In this document: one piece after another, positions 17,103 through 25,656 of the stretch
Position numbering within the stretch: position 1 is the stretch's first letter
Layout: every line of letters begins with the position of its first letter
DNA from: Sphingomonas sediminicola
Lineage (GTDB): Bacteria; Pseudomonadota; Alphaproteobacteria; Sphingomonadales; Sphingomonadaceae
Reading direction: 5' to 3'
Assembly (NCBI RefSeq): GCF_014489515.1
Contig: NZ_CP060782.1
Coordinates: 496,001 to 560,000, forward strand
Length of the DNA: 64,000 bases
Made by a program: the position numbers and the translations under genes
The notes under the pieces: model-generated
Databases searched by the model: none
The model's input: only the letters and a program-made list of their open reading frames with translations
Told to the model about the DNA's origin: nothing

Positions 17103-18529
17103 TGGTTGCTCGGCAACCGCTCATTCGTCCCGAGCGCTACGGCTTCTTCGACAAGCTGCTGTTCGCGGTTTTCGTGCTTTTCCTGCCGCCGCTGCTGGCC
17201 AGCAAGCCCGGCCTTTTCGGCGACGGGGACGTAAGCTGGCATGTGGCGGCGGGCCGCTGGATCCTGCAAAACCGCGCGATCCCGACCACGGACCCGTTCT
17301 CGTTCACGATGGCCGGCCATCCCTGGATCGCGCACGAGTGGCTGTCCGAAGTCATCTACGCGAGCGCGTTCGACTTCGCGGGATTTGCGGGGCTGGCGGC
17401 AATCGTCGCGCTGGCGGTCACGGCGCTTCACTGGATCGTCTTCGCCCACTTGAGGAAGCGGGTCGGGCCGGTCGCAACACTGGTATCGTTCCTTGCGCTC
17501 GACCTGATCCTTGCCAAGTTCATGCTGGCGCGGCCGCACGTGCTCGTCTGGCCGCTTCTCGCGCTGTGGACCTCACTGCTCCTGGATTACCGGGACAAGG
17601 AGCAGGTCCCGCCGCTGTGGTTCGCGCTGCTGGTCACGGTGTGGACCAACCTCCACGGGAGCTTCCCGATCGCGTGGATCGTCGCGGCCCCGATCGCACT
17701 GGACGCAGTGATGTCGGCACGCTGGTCTCGGCCGGTCCTGCTGGGCTGGCTCACTTTCGGGATCGCGAGCGTCCTTGCCATGCTCCTCAATGCGAACGGA
17801 CTGACGCAGCTGCTGCTGCCGCTCAACATCCTGGGAATGAAGTCCGTCTACCTTATCCAGGAATGGAACCCGAGTTCCCCGAGCATCAGTCCGCTGTTCT
17901 ACGTCGTCTTGCTGGGAACGCTGGCGGTGGTGATGCTGAGAGGCGCGAAGCTCCGGCTGGGAGAGACGCTGCTCCTCCTCTTCCTGCTCGGCTGGGCCTT
18001 TTCCCAGATCCGGCATCAGAGCTGGCTGGTGATCGTCGCGACCATGGTTCTAGCGCCGCACCTCACGGGGGAGCGAGCCGCCGAGCCCCTGTTCCCGGAC
18101 AAGCGGGTTCGCCGGCTCTGGGCTGGGGGAGCGTTGGCGGTCGTCGCGCTTCTTGCGCTTCTTCGGTTGTGGGTGCCTTTCGAACCGAAGCATAGCCAGA
18201 CCACTCCCCAACAACTCCTCGCGCACGTGCCCGCGGAAATGAGGAGGGAGGCCGTCTTGAACGGCTACAACTTCGGCGGGCCGCTCATCCTTGCGGGCAT
18301 CAAGCCTTATATCGACGGCCGGGCCGACATGTACGGCGACGCGTTCGTCCTTGAGTGGTGGGATATCGTCAGCGGCGACATGCCGAAGTTCGACAGGGCA
18401 GTTCGCAAATACGATATTCGTTGGACGCTGCTGAGCCCCAAGGAACCGCTCGTGAAGCAGCTCGACGCCTCGCCGCAATGGCGGCGCTACTATTCCGACA
18501 AGGTCGGCGTCATCCACGTCCGGCGCTGA
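17102..18529 (+). CDS. Large polytopic membrane protein, GT-C-like
   Basis: 475 aa, about ten to eleven membrane helices. The first loop contains DGDVSWHVAAGRWIL and HEWLSEVIYA, an acidic/aromatic loop arrangement seen in GT-C glycosyltransferases. A soluble tail (about 375-475) has NGYNFGGPLILAGIKPYIDG. I do not recognise a named family with certainty. Its coupling to a GT87 gene suggests a role in lipid-linked glycan synthesis. Its last 40 bases overlap the end of the convergent gene. Confidence 0.6.
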   Translation: MVARQPLIRPERYGFFDKLLFAVFVLFLPPLLASKPGLFGDGDVSWHVAAGRWILQNRAIPTTDPFSFTMAGHPWIAHEWLSEVIYASAFDFAGFAGLAAIVALAVTALHWIVFAHLRKRVGPVATLVSFLALDLILAKFMLARPHVLVWPLLALWTSLLLDYRDKEQVPPLWFALLVTVWTNLHGSFPIAWIVAAPIALDAVMSARWSRPVLLGWLTFGIASVLAMLLNANGLTQLLLPLNILGMKSVYLIQEWNPSSPSISPLFYVVLLGTLAVVMLRGAKLRLGETLLLLFLLGWAFSQIRHQSWLVIVATMVLAPHLTGERAAEPLFPDKRVRRLWAGGALAVVALLALLRLWVPFEPKHSQTTPQQLLAHVPAEMRREAVLNGYNFGGPLILAGIKPYIDGRADMYGDAFVLEWWDIVSGDMPKFDRAVRKYDIRWTLLSPKEPLVKQLDASPQWRRYYSDKVGVIHVRR

Positions 18530-19947
18530 GCCCAGGCGATCCCTGCAAGGATGAAAAGGCCGGCGAGCGAAAGGATCGCGCCCAGCCTTTCAGCAAGGGA
18601 CGTCGACAACCGTAGCTCGCAGTCCTGCCCCTTGTAGCCCAGCAATTGCGTGCCCGGTTCCGGCGCGGTTTCTACCTTCTGTCCCGTACATTCGACTTCC
18701 CACGTCGGGAAGTAGAACAACCGGCCGGTGTGCTGCTTCGAAAGTTCCAGCGCCCATCGGGACGGCCAGGTGTACGGCCGCTCGCCCGGCGGGAGCATCT
18801 CGGGAACGTCGGGATGCGCGGGAAGCTCAGCGGTGGTCACTTCCGGACGGTTGGGATGCACCGCGAGGAACAAGGCGGACGGAACGAGGACCGGAACGAC
18901 CGCGGCCGCGATGAGCACTCGCGGGAGAACGAGGTGGGCAACACCCGTCGCGATCGCGAACTCGGCGAGGGGGAGCAGGCGGAATGGAAACTGGACCGTG
19001 TGCAGGACGGGCAGGGTCCAGAAGCCGGGATCAACCCCGCCGCCAGGACCAGCATGATGGCGGCATAGGCGCCTCGCACCCGTTCGGTCGTGAAGAGCAA
19101 AACCACGATCGGCATGATCAGAATCAGCATCACAGCCGCGACTGCGGATCGCATGTCGGGGTTCGGGCCCGGCGCGCCCCACGCCCAGAGGCTCCAGCTC
19201 TCCGGGTTGAAGGTCGCGAGCCGCCACAGGTTCGCTGTGTCGCGATAGGGCTCGAGCAACACCGCGGGCAGGAGGAAGATCGCCGACAGGAGAATGCCCA
19301 GCGTCACCGGTATGGCCACCCGCAATAGCTTCCGTGGCTCCTTCCAGCACAGCCACACGGCATAAGGCGCGATAAGGAAGATGCTCGCGAGAAGCGCCAG
19401 CGGCACGTGGGTCAGGATCATCGCCGCATACGCGATTGCGCCCAGCACGAAGCGCCCCTCGGCCGCCCGCTTGACGCCCAGCGCAACCAGCGGAATCAGC
19501 GCGATCGCGGTGAACTCGGCGAGCGCTCCGCGGCCGTAGAAGTCGAGCACGTGATAGGGCATCGCCATGAACAGCAAGGCGCCCAGCAGCGGCGACTTCG
19601 CCGTTTCGCGAAGCCACGCGTACATCGTGAAACCAGCTAGGGCGAAGGCGCAGCAGAACACGGCGACAATGCTCCAGTAGGTCGAAAGCCCGCCAGCCCG
19701 AACAGGGCGCAGGCGTAGAAGGCGAGGGCGGGTAATAATAGAAGACCGGCGAGCCGAGCCCGCCGTGCGACAGAGGCAGCCAGCGCGGATAGAAATTGCC
19801 CTTCGCAAGCTCGGCCGTGAACTGGTCCGCCCACACCCAGTCGATCCAGAAGCTGTCGTGCGTCATCTGCGGCGACAGCAGCGCCGGGACGGTCAGTGCG
19901 ACTGCCAGCGCGACGATGGCCGCGGCGTGCTTCGCGGAGATGTTCAA
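18490..19947 (-). CDS. PTPS_related/YfhO-like membrane protein, frame interrupted three times
   Basis: Once three single bases are restored this is a 486 aa polytopic protein. The opening region HDSFWIDWVWADQF ... GNFYPRWLPLSHGGLGSP ... FYYYPPLAFY is typical of the 6-pyruvoyl-tetrahydropterin synthase-related membrane domain (PF10131), a GT-C-like group. Breaks fall at G or C runs at 19726-19728, 19689-19691 and 19027-19029. A TTG start at 19947 overlaps the stop of the upstream GT87 gene (TTGA). Ends with a soluble C-terminal domain and a last membrane helix (LSLAGLFILAGIAWA). Confidence 0.7.
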   Translation of the reverse strand: MNISAKHAAAIVALAVALTVPALLSPQMTHDSFWIDWVWADQFTAELAKGNFYPRWLPLSHGGLGSPVFYYYPPSPSTPAPCSGWRAFDLLEHCRRVLLRLRPSWFHDVRVASRNGEVAAAGRLAVHGDALSRARLLRPRSARRVHRDRADSAGCAGRQAGGRGALRAGRNRVCGDDPDPRAAGASREHLPYRALCRVAVLEGATEAIAGGHTGDAGHSPVGDLPPARGVARALSRHSEPVAARDLQPGELEPLGVGRAGPEPRHAIRSRGCDADSDHADRGFALHDRTGARRLCRHHAGPGGGVDPGFWTLPVLHTVQFPFRLLPLAEFAIATGVAHLVLPRVLIAAAVVPVLVPSALFLAVHPNRPEVTTAELPAHPDVPEMLPPGERPYTWPSRWALELSKQHTGRLFYFPTWEVECTGQKVETAPEPGTQLLGYKGQDCELRLSTSLAERLGAILSLAGLFILAGIAWAQRRTWMTPTLSE

Positions 19948-21062
19948 GGCGCTTCCCGCATCTTCGCCTTCCAATGCCGGCGGAAGATGTCGATGCTCGC
20001 GAGAACCACGCCGACCTGTGAAAGCGTGGTGCTGAAAATCATGCCCGCGCCCGCCCAGGAAATGATCGTCCCGGACCGGTTCAGGAGCATGGGCGTGATC
20101 GCGACGATCAGCGCCGTCATGTCGTAGGACAAGGCATAGGGAAGGCCGAGAAGCCCGCCGAGGCAGAGCGCCGCGACCCGGTCCAGCGGCTCCAAGCTCG
20201 TCCTGAACACCTTCCAGACGAGTACTGCACCGAGAACCAGCCCAACAAGCATGACCGGCGTCTCGAGCCCGGCCTGCATTGCCAGCGACGCCGGGGTAAC
20301 GGAGCGAATGCCGATGCCCGTCTGCCGCAGGACCTCGGTGAACTGCGGCAAGGAGGCTAGCCAGTCGAACCAGGGCTGGACACCCCACAGCAGCAGGGTC
20401 GCGCCGACGGCCAGAGCGCCCGCCGCGAACGCACTTCCCAGCGCCCGCCAATCGCGCGCCGCGATGAAGGCCACCGGAAACAGGAAGACCATCTGCGGCT
20501 TGATGGCCGCGGCAATGCCGATCATCGCCCGCGCATGACGGCCCCGGCGCGGTCAGTCCGCCGAGGATCAATGCCCCAACGATCAGCGACGTCTGCCCGG
20601 TCGCGACGGCGATGACGATCGCGGGACTGAGGATCGCGAGCGCGAGCTCACGCCAGCCGATGAGCGTGCGGGCCGCGGCGAGGAACAGGATGCTGCTTAT
20701 GACGACCCAGCTTCCAAGCGCCATCGGGAACGGCAGCAACCCGAACGGCTTCAGCAGCAGCAGGGTCGTCGGCGGGTAGGCGAACGGCCCGACCTTGCCG
20801 ATCGCATCCACCTGCGACCTCTCCAGCGCGGACCAGTTGTAGACGTCGGCGATGGGCGCCTTTGCGGCGGCCCAGAAAACGGTGAAGTCGCCGGCGAAGC
20901 GCGGACTCGCCGCCATCTTCATGATCACCCCGACGATGATGACCGCGCCCGCGCACGCGAGCGTCAGGAGGAGGATGTAGCCCAGATCAGCTTGCGCGCG
21001 TCGACCCCGGAGCCGCGATTGCCGGCTGTCTGCGCCGTGTCCTTCCCCCGCGACCCATGCAC
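19944..21062 (-). CDS. Second GT87-family membrane protein, frame interrupted
   Basis: GT87/DUF2029 protein parallel to 16071-17102: GDFTVFWAAAKAPIADVYN, AYPPTTLLLLKPFGLLP and AAAIKPQMVFLFPVAF are the same landmarks. Frame breaks occur at GGG (plus-strand CCC 20981-20983), where restoring a base gives DARKLIWGYILLL, and near 20538-20548 where two bases appear lost or one gained. Restored length about 373 aa. The start is a GTG at 21062 or, if another G is missing, an ATG at 21058; GGGGGAG lies just upstream. It is coupled to the PTPS_related gene. Confidence 0.72.
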
Positions 21063-21229
21063 TCTCCCCCGTCGAGCGGACATGAGACTAACAGGGTCGC
21101 GCGGTTCAGCAATCGCCTCGCAAGCACTGCCCGTCAGCCCATTGTGGAACTTCGTCGCTCTCCCGACTTTACCCCTCGGTAACGCCTCCAGGCTTATTGA
21201 ACGCTAACACGGGTGAGAGGGTTGAGATT

Positions 21230-22014
21230 GTGAGTTTCGACATCGTGCGCCAGCGCATCGACGGCCGCCTCCGCGCTAAAGCGGCGGCGATGCTCGTTTC
21301 GATCGAGGGCGGCCTCGACCGGATCATGATGGGCTGGCTGCTGGTTGCCGGACTTGCGACCGCCACCCGCATCGCCTTCAGCCCGGTCAAGGGCACGATC
21401 GGCATCGAGGGTCTTCTTCCCTTGCTCCTGCTGGTTCTCGCGCCTTTCGCATCGATGGTGCTCGCGCTCCGCTGGTTCGCCGACGGCGAAAACCAGCCGC
21501 AGCCGCGCACCCGCCTCGCGCGCGTGGGCAAGTGGCGGACCATCCCTGCCGAGCAGGCGAAGCGGCACCACCTCTATGGCGCCGGCGGAATCATGGTCTC
21601 GCTGCTCGTCGGAATGCTTCTCAACGTGCCGATCCGCGCGCTCGAATATTGGGCGTCGATGCCCCGATCATGGGACCCGTCCCGCAGTGGCTGAGCGTCC
21701 TGCACATGATGATGACGCTGGACGTCGTCCTGCTGACCTCGCTCTACACCATCGCCTTCGTGGCCGCTCTTCGCCGAGTGCCTCTGTTCCCAAGGCTGCT
21801 GGTCGCGATCTGGCTTGTCGACCTCGCAATGCAGCTGATGATCGCCCAGGCGGTTACCGGCGCTCCGGGTCTCCCGGCGCAGGTCGGCCAGGCGCTTCAC
21901 GCTTTGCTCGACGGCAACGTCAAGAAGGTGCTGATCAGCGTCGGGCTTTGGCTGCCCTACCTGCTTCTGTCGCGGCGGGTGAACGTCACCTACCGGAGCC
22001 GCGTTGCCGCCTGA
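21230..22014 (+). CDS. Polytopic membrane protein of unknown family, frame interrupted
   Basis: GTG start at 21230 with GAGAGGG upstream. A cytosolic lead (SFDIVRQRIDGRLRAKAAAM) is followed by about six hydrophobic helices. The frame breaks at CCCC (21662-21665); one extra base joins EYWASMP to IMGPVPQWLSVLHMMMTLD and gives 261 aa. I recognise no family. It lies upstream of the pilus locus on the same strand but 400 bases away, so it is probably a separate transcription unit. Confidence 0.55.
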
Positions 22015-22180
22015 AACTGATTCGGGCCGAGTCGGCTAACGACGCGGAAAACAACAGTAAATTCATTACGGCCGGACACCCTTCCTGTGTCCGGCGGGCC
22101 TCAATCTGTCCGATTTTGAAACAGGTTATCCACAGAGTGGAAAATAGTTACCGGCAAATTAATGACCTAGAATCAACGGT
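22015..22180 (+). other. Intergenic region with a hairpin
   Basis: CCGGACAC / GTGTCCGG (22072-22094, 7-base loop) forms a perfect 8-bp stem with no T-run, possibly a weak terminator for the upstream gene. The rest turns AT-rich towards the pilin promoter. Confidence 0.4.
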
Positions 22181-22222
22181 TTAACTTTCGTTAAGGTGAC
22201 GGATTAGTTTAACGAGAATTAA
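22181..22222 (+). promoter_or_regulatory. Two CtrA-like TTAA-N6-TTAA boxes upstream of the pilin genes
   Basis: TTAACTTTCGTTAA (22181-22194) and TTAACGAGAATTAA (22209-22222) are two near-identical half-site pairs 28 bases apart in the only AT-rich stretch of the region. CtrA, which controls pilA in Caulobacter, binds TTAA-N7-TTAA; the spacing here is six, so the assignment is tentative. A TTGACA follows at 22233-22238, without a clear -10. Confidence 0.45.
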
Positions 22223-22425
22223 ATCCTCATGCTTGACAGAGTCCTAAGGCGAGCGCAGCCCTTGTGACAGCCGAGCGGCCTTGGGGGCAGTTCGACGGTG
22301 TCCTGTTGGGTCGAAGTTGCTTTTCGTGACCCTGACATCGGCGAAAGGCGTCAGCCACTTTCCTCAGATCGCAAAGGCGAGTTCCGCGCCACGGTGCGGA
22401 AAGTACTCGAGGGAAGGAAATACAC

Positions 22426-22608
22426 ATGTCGACTTTCATCAAGATGATCCGTGACGAGTCGGGCGCATCGGCGGCCGAATATGCGCTCATTCTCGCCATC
22501 GTTGGCACCGGCATCGCCGTTGCGGCCCTGTTCCTGGGCGGCACCATCGGCAACGCTGTCAACGGCGCGGGCAACTGCATCAACAGCCCGAGCGCAGCCA
22601 ACTGCTAA
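22426..22608 (+). CDS. Flp/Fap type IVb pilin 1
   Basis: 60 aa prepilin. A charged leader (STFIKMIRDESG) ends at Gly13, the predicted cleavage site. The mature protein starts ASAAEY with Glu at +5 and Tyr at +6, the Flp signature, followed by the hydrophobic assembly helix (ALILAIVGTGIAVAALFLGG). Two Cys (NCINSPSAANC) near the end could form a disulfide loop. GGAAGGAAA precedes the ATG. It is the first gene of the pilus locus and would be the major pilus subunit. Confidence 0.93.
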   Translation: MSTFIKMIRDESGASAAEYALILAIVGTGIAVAALFLGGTIGNAVNGAGNCINSPSAANC

Positions 22609-22624
22609 TCGGGTGATTTCAGCG

Positions 22625-22649
22625 CAGCCGCGCCTTTCGGGCGCGGCTG
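22625..22649 (+). other. Hairpin between the two pilin genes
   Basis: 10-bp perfect stem CAGCCGCGCC / GGCGCGGCTG with a 5-base loop, 17 bases after pilin 1, without a T-run. It is placed to stabilise the pilin 1 message or partly attenuate downstream transcription, which would keep pilin more abundant than the assembly proteins; that role is inference. Confidence 0.5.
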
Positions 22650-22669
22650 TAAGCTGGGAGGGAAAGCAA

Positions 22670-22852
22670 ATGACCGCATTCATGAAGATGATGCGTGATG
22701 AGAGCGGTGCGTCGGCTGCCGAATATGCCCTGATCCTCGCGATCGTGGGTACCGGCATCGCCATTGCCGCACTCTTCCTTGGCGGGGCCATCGGCAACAC
22801 GATGAACGGTGCAGGCACCTGCATCAACAACCCGAGTGCCGCGAATTGTTAA
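22670..22852 (+). CDS. Flp/Fap type IVb pilin 2 (tandem copy)
   Basis: 60 aa, nearly the same sequence as pilin 1, with identical leader logic (MMRDESG then ASAAEY) and the same two terminal Cys. Differences are conservative and scattered, so this is an older tandem duplication still under selection. GGGAGGGAAA precedes the ATG. Two pilins may form mixed fibres or be used under different conditions. Confidence 0.93.
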   Translation: MTAFMKMMRDESGASAAEYALILAIVGTGIAIAALFLGGAIGNTMNGAGTCINNPSAANC

Positions 22853-22943
22853 GCGTTCGGGGCCGTTCCTTGGGAGCGGTCCCCACTATCTTGTTGGAAT
22901 CAATGATGGCATGATCCGCAGGGATCATTTGGCGGGGGCCTAG

Positions 22944-23852
22944 ATGAGACGGCAGACGATGATAGCGCTGGCAGTGGCGCTGGTTCTGGGGATTTTGGCG
23001 GTCTATCTCGCCAACGCTTACATTGGCCGAACCGACCAGAGGGTCGCGGCACTTCAGACAGGAACGACCAAGGTTGCCGTCGCAGCCATTCCACTGGACT
23101 ATGGAACCGAGCTTACGCCCGACAAGGTTAAGTTCGTCGATTATCCGAGCGCCAGCCTGCCCGTCGGCATCTTCTCGAATTACAACCAGCTCGCGCCCAC
23201 AGGTAAGAAGCGCGTCGTGCTTCGACCGATCGCGGTCAACGAGCCGATCATGGCGACGAAGCTGGCAGGCGAGGGCCTTGGCCCGTCGATCGCCTACCTC
23301 CTGCCCGACGGCATGCGCGCCGCGGCAGTCCGCATCAACGACGTGTCCGGCGTCGCTGGCTTCGTCCAGCCGATGGACACGGTGGACGTCCTGATCACGC
23401 GCTCGCTCCCGGGCGCCGAGAATCGCCAGGTGACCGACGTCCTGCTGCAGGCCGTCAAGGTCATCGCCATCGACCAGAACGCACAGGGTGCGGACGGCAA
23501 GCCGATCGTCGCCAAGACGGCGACCCTCGAAGTCAATCCGACGGACGCGCAGAAGCTCGCGCTCGCGCAGCAGGTCGGCCAGCTCAGCCTGGTACTCAGG
23601 AAGCCCGGCGAACAGCAGGATCTCGGCCGCGTCGCAACCGTCAGCATGAACGACCTTCGCTATTCCTATTACGGTGGCGCTGCGCCGGCCGCCGCGCCTG
23701 CGCAGGTCACCAGCGCGGCCGCTCCGCGCCGCGTCATCATCCGCCGGCCCGCGCCTGTGCGCTCCGCGCCGCCGCGGCCTGTTACCAATAGTGTCGAAGT
23801 TGTCCGGGGCACCACGGGCAGCAATTATGAAGTGGGGGGTTATGGGTCGTGA
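22944..23852 (+). CDS. cpaB: Flp pilus assembly protein CpaB/RcpC
   Basis: 302 aa. One N-terminal helix (IALAVALVLGILAVYLANAY), a SAF-type domain (VAVAAIPLDYGTELTPDKVK ... AVNEPIMATKL) and the CpaB C-terminal beta domain (RAAAVRINDVSGVAGFVQP, VDVLITRS). The end is Pro/Ala rich. CpaB is periplasmic and works with the secretin CpaC. The cpaC start overlaps its last codons. Confidence 0.92.
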   Translation: MRRQTMIALAVALVLGILAVYLANAYIGRTDQRVAALQTGTTKVAVAAIPLDYGTELTPDKVKFVDYPSASLPVGIFSNYNQLAPTGKKRVVLRPIAVNEPIMATKLAGEGLGPSIAYLLPDGMRAAAVRINDVSGVAGFVQPMDTVDVLITRSLPGAENRQVTDVLLQAVKVIAIDQNAQGADGKPIVAKTATLEVNPTDAQKLALAQQVGQLSLVLRKPGEQQDLGRVATVSMNDLRYSYYGGAAPAAAPAQVTSAAAPRRVIIRRPAPVRSAPPRPVTNSVEVVRGTTGSNYEVGGYGS

Positions 23853-25370
23853 TCTTTTGGGGAGGGTCGCGCTTGCCGCGGTAGCCCTCGCGGCAGTTGG
23901 CGTCTCCACGCCGGTCCTCGCTCAGGCCAGCGCCATCACGGTCGCTGAAGGGGTCCACGCCGGCGAAGTCGCCGTTCCCGTCAACAAGAGCCAGGTGATC
24001 CGGTCGGATCGGCCCTACGCCAAGGCGCTGATCGGAAGCCCGAGATCGCGGACGTCCTGCCGCTGACGGACAGCTCGCTCTACGTCCTCGGCAAGAAGAT
24101 GGGGACCACCAGCCTCACGCTTTACGACCGCAGCAACACGCTGATCGCGGTCGTCGATGTCGTGGTCGGTCCGGACGTCATCACACTTCGCCGCCAGCTT
24201 TCCGAGCTGATGCCGGTCGAAGGCATTGGCGCCCGCATCTCAAATGACTCGATCGTTCTCGAAGGCGTCGTTCCCGATGCCGTCGCGGCCGACCGTGCGG
24301 TCCAGATCGCCGAGAGCTATGCTCCGGGCAAGGTCATCAACCTGCTCTCGATCGGATCGTCGCAGCAGGTCATGCTCGAAGTCCGCTTCTCCGAGATCAA
24401 GCGCTCGGCGCTCAAGAACCTCGGCGTCAGCTGGTTCTTTGGAAGCGACGGCGGCAAGCTCGACGGCGTGATCGGCGGCGGCGCTGCTGTCCGGCCGATC
24501 ATCGACCAGGAAACCGGCGCGATTACCGGCAGCCAGAAGACGCTGGAAGCCGTTCAGGGAAGCTACGGGATCGTATCCCGCGCCTTCCGCGCACTCGGTT
24601 CCAACTTCGAGGTCCAGCTCGACGCGCTCGAGCGCAAGGGCGCGGTGACGACGCTTGCGGAGCCGACCCTGGTCGCTCTGTCGGGTGAGACCGCGAGCTT
24701 CCTCGCCGGCGGCGAGTTCCCGGTTCCGGTCATCCAGAATTCGGGTGGCGGCGGTGGCGCCGGCGGTGGCGGTAACAACAATGCTATCACCGTCGAGTGG
24801 AAGCCGTTCGGCGTCAGCCTCGCCTTCACTCCGACCGTGCTTGCCGACGGCGTCATCAACATGGTGGTCGCTCCGGAAGTCAGCTCGATCGATCCGTCCG
24901 CGGCGATCGTCATCAACGGCCTGTCCATTCCGGGCCTGCAGACCCGCCGGGCGAAAACGACGATCGAGCTCCGTGACGGCGAGAGCTTCGCGCTTGCCGG
25001 ACTTCTCCGCCGCGACTTCCAGGATACGGTTCGACAGATCCCGCTGCTCGGCTCGATCCCGATCATCGGCAGCCTGTTCCGCTCATCCGGCTTCCAGAAG
25101 GAAGAGACGGAACTGGTCATGATCGTCACGCCGCGGCTGGTTCGCCCGGTTCGCGCCGGCACGCTCCGCGGCCCGACCGATCGGGTCAAGCCGCCGAACG
25201 AGGCCGACCTGTTCCTAGGCGGCCGCACGGACACCGGCGTTCCGGTCGCTCCGGAATTCAATCCGCCGCCGTTCGGGCAGCCGCTTTCGGCTACGCCGCC
25301 TGCCGCGCCCGGTGGATCGGCACAGCGCAAGCCGACCGGTTTCGAGAAGGAGTATGGACATGTCCTCTAG
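23842..25370 (+). CDS. cpaC: Flp pilus secretin CpaC/RcpA, frame interrupted
   Basis: Type II/IV secretin that forms the outer-membrane ring. Signal peptide (VALAAVALAAVGVSTPVLAQ), an N-terminal secretin-associated domain (VPVNKSQVIRSDRPYAKALI ... LYVLGKKMGTTSLTLYD), a BON-like section, then the secretin core (GAVTTLAEPTLVALSGETAS, FLAGGEFPVPV, and LIRRDF-like LLRRDFQDTVRQIPLLGSIP). The frame breaks at CCC (24039-24041); restoring one base reads SPEIADVLPL and gives 509 aa. ATG 23842 with a G-rich site is used; ATG 23827 is an alternative. Confidence 0.9.
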
Positions 25371-25644
25371 GCTGCTTCTCGCGCCGCTCGCGTTCGGCCT
25401 CCTGGCCGGCTGCAATACCGTCAACCCGCAGACCGGATCGGTCGACCCGGGCTTTGGTGAGGCGGTCAAGTACGATCAGGCCGTCCAGACGATCGATCCG
25501 GACCCTGTCTATGCGGCCGACGCCGCACAGCCGGGCGACCATGGCGACAAGGGTGCCGCCGCGGTGAAGCGCTATCGGACAGATACCGTGAAGCAGGTTG
25601 AACAGGTGCAAACCACCTCGGGCAGCGGCAGCGGTCCCAAGTAA
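25354..25644 (+). CDS. Small lipoprotein of the pilus locus (CpaD position)
   Basis: 96 aa. Signal with lipobox FGLLAGCN, then a polar, disordered-looking chain ending in Ser/Gly (TTSGSGSGPK). AAGGAG precedes the ATG at 25354. It sits where cpaD is found in Caulobacter-type loci but is only half that length and has no CpaD domain visible. It may be a reduced pilotin for the secretin; that is inference from location and lipidation. Confidence 0.6.
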   Translation: MDMSSRLLLAPLAFGLLAGCNTVNPQTGSVDPGFGEAVKYDQAVQTIDPDPVYAADAAQPGDHGDKGAAAVKRYRTDTVKQVEQVQTTSGSGSGPK

Positions 25645-25656
25645 GGATGAGGAGAG

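Noticed and set aside
18490-20928. A single 812-codon minus-strand open frame
   Set aside because: It joins the front of the GT87 gene to the start and end of the next gene through out-of-frame middle parts. The conserved membrane motifs in the other frames show it is two genes with lost bases.
22625-22649. The inter-pilin hairpin as a full terminator
   Set aside because: No T-run follows, and the next pilin gene has its own ribosome site close behind, so full termination is unlikely.
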